This document shows, piece by piece, positions 1-5,542 of a DNA stretch of 5,542 nt. The number at the start of each line of letters is the position of its first letter. Position 1 is the stretch's first letter. The DNA lies in assembly GCA_002449595.1 (NCBI GenBank), contig DJXE01000142.1:1-5542 (forward strand), in the 5' to 3' direction. This stretch comes from Lachnospiraceae bacterium UBA7012. GTDB lineage: Bacteria > Bacillota > Clostridia > Lachnospirales > Lachnospiraceae. The notes under the pieces are model-generated. The model was not told where the DNA came from and did no database searches. It saw only the letters and a program-made list of their open reading frames with translations. A program made the translations under genes and the position numbers.

Positions 1-567
1 TTCGTCGGCACGAAGAAGCAGGCACAGGACGCGGTCAGGACCGAGGCGGAGCGCTGCGGCATGTACTACGTCAACCAGAGATGGCTCGGCGGTATGCTGA
101 CCAACTTCAAGACGATCCAGAGCCGGATCGCGCGCCTGAATGAGATCGACAAGATGGCGCAGGACGGCACGTTCGACGTCCTTCCCAAGAAGGAAGTCGC
201 GGGCCTGAACAAAGAGAGAGAAAAGCTCGAGAAGAACCTCGGCGGTATCCGCACGATGGAGCGCATCCCGGATGCGATCTTCGTTGTCGATCCCAAGAAG
301 GAAAGGATCTGCGTGCAGGAAGCGCAGGCGCTCGGCATCACGCTGATCGGTATCGGCGACACGAACTGCGATCCCGACGAGCTTGATTACATCATCCCCG
401 GCAACGACGACGCGATCCGCGCGGTCAAGCTGCTCTGCAGCCGTATGGCGGACGCCGTCATCGAGGCGAACCAGGGCATGGAGAATCTGCCGGAGTCCGA
501 GCAGGCGGCTCTCGCTGAAGAGTCCGCGGCGAGTGAAGCGGAGCAGGCAGCGGAAGGCACACTGTAA
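1..567 (+). CDS. rpsB: 30S ribosomal protein S2, 3' part (5' end outside the window)
   Basis: S2 is a small-subunit ribosomal protein that binds 16S rRNA on the back of the 30S head/body junction and is needed to recruit S1 in many bacteria. The frame is open from base 1 and begins with [12 protein letters not shown], which aligns with the S2 segment near residue 70 of E. coli, so about 65-70 N-terminal residues lie upstream. Family hallmarks visible are [13 protein letters not shown], a QDGTFD segment, LGGI, and the C-terminal [11 protein letters not shown]. The protein ends in a short Ala/Glu-rich acidic tail, which is variable in the family. The ATG at position 61 is an internal Met, not the start. 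The stop TAA at 565-567 is part of the tsf Shine-Dalgarno region, consistent with the classic rpsB-tsf operon. Identification is secure; only the N-terminus is missing. Confidence 0.97.
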   Translation, partial: FVGTKKQAQDAVRTEAERCGMYYVNQRWLGGMLTNFKTIQSRIARLNEIDKMAQDGTFDVLPKKEVAGLNKEREKLEKNLGGIRTMERIPDAIFVVDPKKERICVQEAQALGITLIGIGDTNCDPDELDYIIPGNDDAIRAVKLLCSRMADAVIEANQGMENLPESEQAALAEESAASEAEQAAEGTL

Positions 568-572
568 GGAGG
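566..572 (+). promoter_or_regulatory. Ribosome binding site of tsf
   Basis: AAGGAGG lies 9 nt before the tsf ATG at 582. It overlaps the rpsB stop codon TAA (565-567), so ribosomes ending rpsB finish on the tsf initiation region. This supports tight coupling of the two genes. Confidence 0.9.
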
Positions 573-581
573 AAGACAGAT

Positions 582-1532
582 ATGGCTATCACAGCTTCAC
601 AGGTTAAAGAATTAAGAGAGATGACCGGCGCCGGCATGATGGACTGCAAGAAGGCCCTCACCGAGACGAACGGCAACATGGACGAGGCGGTCGAATGGCT
701 CCGCAAGAACGGCGTCATGAAGGCCCAGAAGAAGGCTGACAGGATCGCGGCGGAAGGCCTCTGCTGCATCGCTTCTGACAACGATCAGAAGGCGGCTGTC
801 GTCGAAGTCAACTCCGAGACCGACTTCGTTGCGAAGAACGAGAAGTTCCGCACCTACGTCGAGAAGGTCGCGGCACAGGCGCTGCATACCTCTGCTGCAG
901 ACATCGACGCTTTCCTGGCTGAGCCCTGGGAAGAAGACAATGCGAAGACTGTGAACGACGAGCTCATCGAGATGACGGCTGTCATCAGCGAGAAGCTCTC
1001 CATCCGCAGATTCACGCAGGTCGAGGCCACTGAGGGCTTCGTCAGCTGCTACACGCACGGCGGCGGCCGCATCGGCGTCATCATCGAGGCGAAGGCGGAT
1101 GCTGTGAACGACGCAGTCAAGGAAGCTGTCTACAACGTTGCGATGCAGGTCGCGGCGATGAACCCGAAGTACGTCTCTGACGCGGAGATCCCGCAGGCGG
1201 AGAGAGACCACGAGAAGGAGATCCTTCTTGCGCAGGCGATCAAAGAGAACGAGGAGCTTCCCGAGGAGAGAAGGAAGCCGCAGCAGATCATCGAGAAGAT
1301 GCTGATCGGCAGACTGGCCAAGGAGTTCCGCGAGATCTGCCTGAACGACCAGGTCTACGTCAAGGCGGAAGATGGCAAGCAGACTGTCGCGCAGTATCTG
1401 GCGCAGGTCGGCAAGGCAAACGGATGCAATGTCTCCGTCAAGCGCTTTGTCCGCTATGAAGTCGGCGAAGGCATCGAGAAGAAGGTCGACAACTTCGCGG
1501 AGGAGGTCATGGCCCAGGCTGCGAAGCAGTGA
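582..1532 (+). CDS. tsf: Translation elongation factor Ts (EF-Ts)
   Basis: EF-Ts is the cytoplasmic guanine-nucleotide exchange factor that releases GDP from EF-Tu so that it can bind GTP and aminoacyl-tRNA again. The 316-residue product is complete. It starts with the UBA-like N-terminal domain (about 1-50; signature VKELREMTGAGMMDCKKAL), followed by the core motif TDFVAKN at residues 80-86, whose Asp-Phe reaches into EF-Tu near the Mg2+ site. The second-subdomain signature MQVAAMNPKY (188-197) and the C-terminal VKRFVRYEVGEGIEKK are also present. It is slightly longer than the typical 280-310 residues. The start is fixed by a strong AAGGAGG 9 nt upstream and by the conserved N-terminus. It follows rpsB after 14 nt and ends at a hairpin terminator 30 nt beyond its stop. 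pyrH and frr, which often follow tsf, are not here. Confidence 0.97.
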   Translation: MAITASQVKELREMTGAGMMDCKKALTETNGNMDEAVEWLRKNGVMKAQKKADRIAAEGLCCIASDNDQKAAVVEVNSETDFVAKNEKFRTYVEKVAAQALHTSAADIDAFLAEPWEEDNAKTVNDELIEMTAVISEKLSIRRFTQVEATEGFVSCYTHGGGRIGVIIEAKADAVNDAVKEAVYNVAMQVAAMNPKYVSDAEIPQAERDHEKEILLAQAIKENEELPEERRKPQQIIEKMLIGRLAKEFREICLNDQVYVKAEDGKQTVAQYLAQVGKANGCNVSVKRFVRYEVGEGIEKKVDNFAEEVMAQAAKQ

Positions 1533-1562
1533 GGCTGACCGCTTCTTAAAGAAGAAGATCTG

Positions 1563-1596
1563 CGGGCACCGGAGCGGACGCTTCGGTGCCCGTTTT
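1563..1596 (+). terminator. Rho-independent terminator after tsf
   Basis: A 13-bp stem pairs 1563-1575 (CGGGCACCGGAGC) with 1580-1592 (GCTTCGGTGCCCG), with one G.T pair, around a GGAC loop at 1576-1579. TTTT at 1593-1596 follows directly. The stem is very GC-rich and lies 30 nt past the tsf stop, so it should end rpsB-tsf transcription. The T-run is short (four), so some read-through into mecA is possible. The T-run overlaps the -35 of the next promoter. Confidence 0.88.
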
Positions 1597-1623
1597 GCAA
1601 TATCATTTTCTAAATGGTATCAT
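1595..1623 (+). promoter_or_regulatory. Predicted sigma-A-type promoter for mecA (-rluF-ligA-metA)
   Basis: TTGCAA at 1595-1600 (4 of 6 matches to TTGACA) and TATCAT at 1618-1623 (5 of 6 matches to TATAAT) are separated by exactly 17 nt. A TG at 1615-1616, one base before the -10, gives an extended -10. The stretch is AT-rich against a GC-rich background and sits directly after a terminator, where a new promoter is expected. The start of transcription would be near 1629-1631, giving an mRNA leader of about 60 nt before the ATG at 1691. No experimental evidence is available; the call is from sequence alone. Confidence 0.65.
1600..1620. promoter_or_regulatory. Operator-like imperfect palindrome inside the mecA promoter
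   Basis: ATATCATTT (1600-1608) and AAATGGTAT (1612-1620) are inverted repeats matching at 8 of 9 positions around a 3-nt centre. They fill the spacer between -35 and -10 and touch both elements. The heptamer TATCATT also occurs twice in direct orientation (1601-1607 and 1618-1624). A repressor bound here would block RNA polymerase. No regulator can be named, and AT-rich spacers can produce such symmetry by chance. Confidence 0.35.
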
Positions 1624-1674
1624 TATGCGTGAGTTTTTCTTTCCCGCACATGGTGACAGTAAGACAGGACACGC

Positions 1675-1680
1675 GGAGAA
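1675..1680 (+). promoter_or_regulatory. Ribosome binding site that decides the mecA start
   Basis: GGAGAA lies 10 nt before the ATG at 1691. Upstream in-frame ATGs at 1586 and 1625 lack such a site. They fall inside the tsf terminator and just downstream of the -10 respectively, so 1691 is the supported start. Confidence 0.6.
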
Positions 1681-1690
1681 CGATACGCTT

Positions 1691-2266
1691 ATGAGATTTA
1701 AGAAGATCAACAGCAAGACGATCAGCTGCTATATCACACAGGACGACATGCGCGAGGTGGGGATCCGCCTCGACGATATTTTCGAGCGCCGGACGAAGGC
1801 GATCGAGTTTATCCGCGGCGTGATCTCCAAAGCTTCGGAGGCGGAGTCCCTGAAGCTGGACGGAGACTACACGTCCATGCGGATCACGGTCCTTCCGGAC
1901 AAGTCCGTGTGCCTGACGCTCTCTTCCGACGCGAACGACACGCCGGAGGCGCAGGTGCTGCAGCAGAACGCGCAGAACGTATATATCTACAAATTTAAGA
2001 GCATGGCTGACCTCATCCGGTGCTGCCGCCACATCGCGGAGGGCACGGAGATGTTCACGAGCCTCTATGAGGATCCGGAGACGGAGGAATACTATCTCCT
2101 GATCAGGAGACTGGAGCACTCCGGCAAGGACTATGAGAGGCTGGTCCTGTCCGTCAACGAATTCGGAGAGCTGATGCCGTCGTCCGAGAGCAGGGCGGCG
2201 TGGCTTCAGGAGCACATGAAATGTCTGATCCCAGAGAACGTGATCGAAACGCTGGCTCGCCTGTAG
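1691..2266 (+). CDS. mecA: MecA-family adaptor protein for ClpC (not the methicillin-resistance gene)
   Basis: MecA/YpbH proteins hand substrates to the ClpC ATPase and promote ClpC hexamer assembly for ClpCP proteolysis in the cytoplasm; in Bacillus subtilis the substrate is ComK. The 191-residue product starts MRFKKINSKTISCYIT, like the N-terminal substrate-binding part of MecA, with the RLDDIF / FIRGVI region at about 26-45. A polar linker (about 78-95) follows. The C-terminal ClpC-binding-like domain (about 97-191) contains the YIYKFKSMADLI segment, then SLYED, EYYLLI and a final ENVIETLARL helix matching the usual MecA ending. It is somewhat shorter than the B. subtilis protein (about 218 residues). 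The start is chosen from the ribosome site at 1675-1680 and the promoter position. Its 3' end overlaps rluF by 46 nt. Family assignment is good; the substrate in this organism is unknown. Confidence 0.85.
   Translation: MRFKKINSKTISCYITQDDMREVGIRLDDIFERRTKAIEFIRGVISKASEAESLKLDGDYTSMRITVLPDKSVCLTLSSDANDTPEAQVLQQNAQNVYIYKFKSMADLIRCCRHIAEGTEMFTSLYEDPETEEYYLLIRRLEHSGKDYERLVLSVNEFGELMPSSESRAAWLQEHMKCLIPENVIETLARL
2208..2212 (+). promoter_or_regulatory. Ribosome binding site of rluF, inside mecA
   Basis: AGGAG lies 8 nt before the ATG at 2221, within the mecA coding region. It favours 2221 over the in-frame GTG at 2200, which has only a poor site upstream. Confidence 0.75.
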
Positions 2267-2991
2267 GCGGGATCCGGCTGAACAAGTACCTCGCCTCCTG
2301 CGGGATCGCTTCCCGGAGGGAGGCGGACCGCCTGATCGAAGAGGGCGAGGTCAGAGTCGGAGGAAAGGTCGCATCCCCGGGCGACAAGGTGCTTCCGGGG
2401 GAGACCGTGACAGTCTCCGGCAAGCTTGTGAATGCGCCGCAGAGAAGAATTGCGGTGGCCTATTATAAACCGGCAGGCGTGACCTGCACGGAGCGCGATC
2501 CGCATGCGGAGCGCACGCTGAAGGAAGCCTTTTCCTATCCCGTACGGCTGACGTATGCCGGCCGCCTTGACAGGGACTCGGAAGGGCTTCTCATTATGAC
2601 CAATGACGGCGACCTGATCGACGCGATGATGCGCGGCGCGAACGGGCACGAGAAGGAGTACGTCGTGCGGACCGTCCGCAGGATCGCGGACGCGGACCTG
2701 CAGCGCATGGAAAAGGGCATCTGGCTCAAGGACCTTGACGTGAAAACACGGCCTTGCAAGATCAGGAGGCTTGGCGATTACACCTTTTCCGTCGTGCTCA
2801 CACAGGGCCTGAACCGGCAGCTGCGCAGGATGTGCAAGGCGGTCGGGCACGAGGTGAAATTCCTGAAGCGGATCCGGGTGCTCACAGTGAGACTCGGCGG
2901 CATGCACCCCGGGGAGCAGCGGACGCTGAGCAACGCGGAACTGAACGAACTGTACGAGGCGGCGGGCCTTCCGGCGCCGTATCCGGGCTGA
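2221..2991 (+). CDS. rluF: 23S rRNA pseudouridine synthase, RluF type (RsuA/RluB/E/F family)
   Basis: The enzyme isomerises a specific uridine in rRNA to pseudouridine; E. coli RluF acts on U2604 of 23S rRNA. The 256-residue product has an N-terminal S4 RNA-binding domain (about 18-65: IRLNKYLASCGIASRREADRL, then VRVGGKV). The catalytic domain follows, with YYKPAGV at about 81-87 and the signature GRLDRDSEGLL at 114-124, where D117 is the catalytic Asp. TQGLNRQLRRMC (194-205) is typical of the RluF subgroup and the reason for preferring it over RluB/RluE/RsuA. Residues 1-17 are a polar extension. The start at 2221 is supported by AGGAG 8 nt upstream; a GTG at 2200 would add seven residues. 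The gene begins inside mecA, so coupled translation is likely. The exact target uridine cannot be proven from sequence. Confidence 0.9.
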   Translation: MSDPRERDRNAGSPVGGIRLNKYLASCGIASRREADRLIEEGEVRVGGKVASPGDKVLPGETVTVSGKLVNAPQRRIAVAYYKPAGVTCTERDPHAERTLKEAFSYPVRLTYAGRLDRDSEGLLIMTNDGDLIDAMMRGANGHEKEYVVRTVRRIADADLQRMEKGIWLKDLDVKTRPCKIRRLGDYTFSVVLTQGLNRQLRRMCKAVGHEVKFLKRIRVLTVRLGGMHPGEQRTLSNAELNELYEAAGLPAPYPG

Positions 2992-3076
2992 TGCGGAATA
3001 TAGGGGAACAGCCGGGGAAACCGAGCCGGGACCGGTAAGGAAGCCGGCATGAGAAGACCGGCGGAGCCGGAGAAGA
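2992..3076 (+). other. rluF-ligA gap with six CCGG tetramers
   Basis: This 85-nt gap has no T-run terminator. CCGG occurs at 3012, 3026, 3032, 3044, 3058 and 3067, separated mainly by purines. As CCGG is self-complementary, several alternative short hairpins are possible, for example GCCGG 3043-3047 with CCGGC 3058-3062 just before the ligA start. The absence of a terminator fits co-transcription of rluF and ligA. Confidence 0.5.
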
Positions 3077-5134
3077 ATGGCAGAAGTGATGGGCGAAAAC
3101 GGAAACGCGGCGCAGCTCGCGAGAATGAAGGAACTGCACGGGATCCTGCTGGAGGCTTCGCGCGCGTATTACGCCGAAGACCGCGAGATCATGAGCAACT
3201 TTGAGTACGACCGGCTCTACGACGAGCTGCAGGCGCTGGAGGAAGAGACCGGCGTCGTGCTCGCGGGGTCCCCGACGAGGCAGGTCGGCTACGCCTCCGT
3301 GGACGAGCTGCCAAAGCTCCGGCACGAGCAGCCGATGCTCTCGCTCGACAAGACGAAATCGAGGGACGACCTGGCGGAGTGGCTCGGGGACAGAGAAGGA
3401 CTTCTGTCATGGAAGCTGGACGGGCTCACCGTCGTTCTCACTTACGAGGGCGGGGAGCTTGCGCAGGCGGTCACGCGCGGCAACGGCGAGATCGGCGAAG
3501 TGATCACGCCGAACGCACGCACGTTCCGGAATCTGCCGCTGCACATTCCGTATAAGGGGCGGCTCATCCTGCGCGGGGAGGCGATCATCCGCTACTCCGA
3601 TTTCGAGGAGATCAACCGGGAACTGGAGGAAGAAGCCGCGAAGGACGGCGACACCGAATTCGTCGCCTACAAGAATCCGCGCAATCTCTGCAGCGGAAGC
3701 GTCCGGCAGCTCAGCAGCGAAGTGACGGCGAAGCGCCGGGTGCGCTTTTACGCGTTCTCCCTCGTGGAGGCGGAAGGCGTCGACTTCCATGACCGGCAGG
3801 AAGAGAAATTCCGCTTCCTTGCGTCCCAGGGGTTCGAGGTGGTCGAATATCGCCTGACGGACCGGGAGAAGATCCGGGACGATATCCATTATTTTGAAGA
3901 AAAGATCAAAGAATACGACCTCCCGTCTGACGGCCTTGTCCTTCTTATGAATGACATCGCGTACGGGGAGTCGCTCGGAAGGACGGCCAAATTCCCGCGC
4001 AACGCGATCGCCTTCAAATGGGCGGACGAGCTCGCGGAGACGACGCTCCGGGAAGTCGAGTGGAGCGCGTCGCGGACAGGCCTCATCAATCCCGTCGCGA
4101 TTTTCGATCCCGTGGAACTGGAGGGCACGACTGTGCGCCGCGCCTCTGTCCATAACGTAAGTATCCTCAGGGGACTGAAGCTCGGGATCGGCGACCGGAT
4201 CCTCGTCTATAAGGCAAATATGATCATCCCGCAGATCGCGGAGAACCTGACCGGCTCCGGCACGCTGGAGATCCCGGCGGTCTGTCCCGTCTGCGGCGGC
4301 GCGACGGAGATCCGGCAGGAGAATGACACCGAGACGCTGGTGTGCGGCAATCCGGACTGCGCCGCGAAGAAGCTCAAGGCCTTCTCGCTCTTTGTGAGCA
4401 GGCCATGCATGAACGTCGACGGCCTCTCCGAGGCGACGCTTGAGAAGCTGATCGCGAAAGGGTTCATCCATTCGTTCGCGGATATCTACCACCTCGCGGA
4501 GCACCGGGAGGAGATCGCGGAGATGGACGGCTTCGGCGAGAAGTCCGCGGACAATCTGCTGCAGACGATCGAGGTCTCGAGGAAGACGCAGCTGCGCCGC
4601 GTGCTCTCGGCGGTCGGCATTCCCGGGATCGGGCCCGCCGGCGCCCGCGCGATCAGTGCGGCGATGGAGCAGGATCCGGACAGGATCCGGGACGCGGACG
4701 CGGAGACGCTGTCGCAGATCGAGGGAATTGGTCCTGTACTTGCGGGCCAGATCGCGGCGTGGTTTTCTGTGGAAGAGAACCGGGCACAGTGGGAGAAGCT
4801 TCTTGCGGAGCTGACGATCGAACCGGCGCAGACTGCCCCGGTCAGCGAAGGCGACCCGGGAAGTCCGGAGAGCGAGGCGTCTGCGGATGATAAGATCAGC
4901 GGGAAGACCTTTGTCATCACAGGGTCCCTGGAGCATTTCGAGAACAGGGACGCGCTGAAGGATCTCATCGCGGACCGCGGCGGCAAGGTCGCGGGGAGCG
5001 TCTCGAAGAAGACGGATTTTCTTATCAACAATGACGCGGCATCCGCGTCTTCGAAGAATAAAAAGGCGAAGGAGCTCGGCGTTCCGATCATCACGGAGGA
5101 CGAGTTCCTGGCACAGTTTCTTACAGAAGCGTAA
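3077..5134 (+). CDS. ligA: NAD+-dependent DNA ligase LigA
   Basis: LigA seals nicks in DNA during replication and repair, using NAD+ to adenylate its active-site Lys and releasing NMN. The 685-residue protein is full length (family about 670). Domain Ia comes first (about 10-75; FEYDRLYDEL at 42-51). The adenylation domain has KLDG with nucleophile K113, RGE at 166-168, NPRNLCSGSVRQL at 200-212, SDG at 284-286 and FK at 313-314. An OB fold follows (about 325-400), then a Cys4 zinc finger (C403, C406, C423, C428), helix-hairpin-helix repeats (about 445-580), an acidic Pro/Ser linker (about 582-605) and a C-terminal BRCT domain (about 606-682). Several residues considered essential in E. coli differ here (Y32, N41, L290; see findings). 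I recall the same pattern in Lachnospiraceae ligases, so the gene looks intact. The ribosome site is modest: GGAG at 3063-3066, 10 nt before ATG 3077; ATG 3089 is an alternative. Confidence 0.95.
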   Translation: MAEVMGENGNAAQLARMKELHGILLEASRAYYAEDREIMSNFEYDRLYDELQALEEETGVVLAGSPTRQVGYASVDELPKLRHEQPMLSLDKTKSRDDLAEWLGDREGLLSWKLDGLTVVLTYEGGELAQAVTRGNGEIGEVITPNARTFRNLPLHIPYKGRLILRGEAIIRYSDFEEINRELEEEAAKDGDTEFVAYKNPRNLCSGSVRQLSSEVTAKRRVRFYAFSLVEAEGVDFHDRQEEKFRFLASQGFEVVEYRLTDREKIRDDIHYFEEKIKEYDLPSDGLVLLMNDIAYGESLGRTAKFPRNAIAFKWADELAETTLREVEWSASRTGLINPVAIFDPVELEGTTVRRASVHNVSILRGLKLGIGDRILVYKANMIIPQIAENLTGSGTLEIPAVCPVCGGATEIRQENDTETLVCGNPDCAAKKLKAFSLFVSRPCMNVDGLSEATLEKLIAKGFIHSFADIYHLAEHREEIAEMDGFGEKSADNLLQTIEVSRKTQLRRVLSAVGIPGIGPAGARAISAAMEQDPDRIRDADAETLSQIEGIGPVLAGQIAAWFSVEENRAQWEKLLAELTIEPAQTAPVSEGDPGSPESEASADDKISGKTFVITGSLEHFENRDALKDLIADRGGKVAGSVSKKTDFLINNDAASASSKNKKAKELGVPIITEDEFLAQFLTEA

Positions 5135-5184
5135 CCGTTCGGCCCACAAGAGGCTGAGCAGCTGCGCAGGATCATGACTACTAC

Positions 5185-5190
5185 AGGAGG
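5185..5190 (+). promoter_or_regulatory. Ribosome binding site that decides the TTG start of metA
   Basis: A perfect AGGAGG lies 8 nt before TTG 5199-5201. No in-frame ATG exists until codon 44, so this site fixes the start of metA. Confidence 0.9.
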
Positions 5191-5198
5191 TGGCCCAA

Positions 5199-5542
5199 TT
5201 GCCGATAAAGATCCAAAATGATCTCCCGGTGCGGGAGAAACTGGAAGAAGAAAACCTGTTCGTGCAGGACGAGGAGCGCTCGATCCACCAGGACATCCGT
5301 CCGCTCCAGATCTGCATCCTGAACCTGATGCCGGTCAAGGAGGACACGGAGCTGCAGCTTCTGCGCATGCTCTCCAACACGCCGCTCCAGATCGAGATCA
5401 CGTTCATGCGGATGGGTTCCCACGAGTCCACGCACACTTCCATCTCGCACTTAAACCAGTTCTACAACACGTTTGAACAGCTGAAGGAGAGACGCTTTGA
5501 CGGCATGATCATCACGGGCGCGCCGGTCGAAAAGATGCCCTA
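5199..5542 (+). CDS. metA: Homoserine O-acetyltransferase (MetA family), 5' part, TTG start
   Basis: MetA acylates homoserine in the first committed step of methionine synthesis, in the cytoplasm. The visible 114 residues (plus 2 nt) begin [20 protein letters not shown], the conserved MetA N-terminus. They continue with [14 protein letters not shown] (32-45), [14 protein letters not shown] (51-64), SHEST (74-78), and [15 protein letters not shown] at the window edge. Glu111, in GAPVE, is the residue reported to distinguish acetyl-CoA-using MetA (Glu, as in Bacillus cereus) from succinyl-CoA-using enzymes (Gly, as in E. coli), so acetyl-CoA is predicted. The catalytic Cys, His and Glu lie beyond the window. 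The start is TTG, with AGGAGG 8 nt upstream and family alignment beginning at codon 2. It lies 64 nt after ligA with no terminator seen between them, and may share its transcript. Confidence 0.93.
   Translation, partial: MPIKIQNDLPVREKLEEENLFVQDEERSIHQDIRPLQICILNLMPVKEDTELQLLRMLSNTPLQIEITFMRMGSHESTHTSISHLNQFYNTFEQLKERRFDGMIITGAPVEKMP

Noticed and set aside
1542..1554. CTTCTT / AAGAAG inverted repeat after tsf
   Set aside because: The arms are separated by a single base, so only a very short AT-rich stem could form. The hairpin at 1563-1592 explains termination.
1586..1690. Longer mecA with a start at ATG 1586 or 1625
   Set aside because: The first lies in the tsf terminator stem and the second just past the -10 box. 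Neither has a ribosome site, and the added residues do not resemble MecA.
2200..2220. GTG start for rluF at 2200
   Set aside because: The upstream sequence is a poor ribosome site, while ATG 2221 has AGGAG at ideal spacing. The extra residues are not part of the conserved domain.
2991..3038. A 15-codon frame beginning at the TGATG of the rluF stop
   Set aside because: It has no ribosome site and no recognisable product. The TGATG overlap alone is weak evidence.
5151..5170. Hairpin or terminator after ligA
   Set aside because: Only the short palindrome GCAGCTGC (5158-5165) and a small tandem repeat are present; there is no stable stem and no T-run.
5174..5221. A 15-codon frame (ATG 5174 to TGA 5219-5221) spanning the metA ribosome site, as a possible leader peptide
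   Set aside because: It has no proper ribosome site of its own and no run of regulatory Met codons. Overlap with the metA start by chance is sufficient.
3407..5443. A 678-codon open frame on the minus strand, antisense to ligA and the start of metA
   Set aside because: It is a shadow of G/C-rich third codon positions in ligA. Its translation is Arg/Leu/Asp-rich without any recognisable domain, and it crosses two clearly real genes.
1..5542. Any new defence, mobile or secondary-metabolism system
   Set aside because: All coding capacity is taken up by five recognisable housekeeping genes and one MecA adaptor. There are no transposase, integrase, CRISPR repeats or unexplained large gaps.

Overview
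This window is a housekeeping segment of a bacterial chromosome with every recognised gene on the + strand. Base composition is GC-rich (about 60% by eye) and strongly G/C-biased at third codon positions. Shine-Dalgarno sites of the AGGAGG type, an MecA-family ClpC adaptor, a Glu111-type MetA and the particular LigA subtype together suggest a Gram-positive Firmicute of class Clostridia. A GC-rich relative of the Lachnospiraceae is most likely. That placement rests on recalled family resemblance, not on a search.

Layout: (1) Positions 1-1532 hold the translation operon end: the 3' part of rpsB (ribosomal protein S2) and a complete tsf (EF-Ts), 14 nt apart. A 13-bp hairpin with a T-tract follows at 1563-1596. 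(2) A short AT-rich island (about 1593-1650) carries a convincing sigma-A-type extended -10 promoter with an imperfect palindrome in its spacer. (3) Positions 1691-2991 hold mecA and rluF, a 23S rRNA pseudouridine synthase. These overlap by 46 nt and are probably translationally coupled. (4) An 85-nt gap rich in CCGG tetramers leads to ligA (3077-5134), the NAD+-dependent DNA ligase. (5) A 64-nt gap leads to the 5' part of metA, which starts at TTG and runs off the right edge.

No terminator was found between mecA and metA. The four genes mecA-rluF-ligA-metA may therefore form one transcription unit driven from about position 1630, mixing proteolysis control, rRNA modification, DNA replication/repair and methionine synthesis. 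This looks like a neighbourhood of convenience rather than one pathway.

I see no mobile element, CRISPR array, tRNA, rRNA, defence system or new multi-gene system. The points most worth a second look are a LigA whose NMN-pocket and motif IV residues differ from the experimentally defined E. coli set, the operator-like palindrome inside the mecA promoter, and the Glu111 of MetA, which predicts acetyl-CoA use. All gene-free stretches are shorter than 300 nt. The longest is 1533-1690, which holds the tsf terminator, the mecA promoter and the mecA leader.
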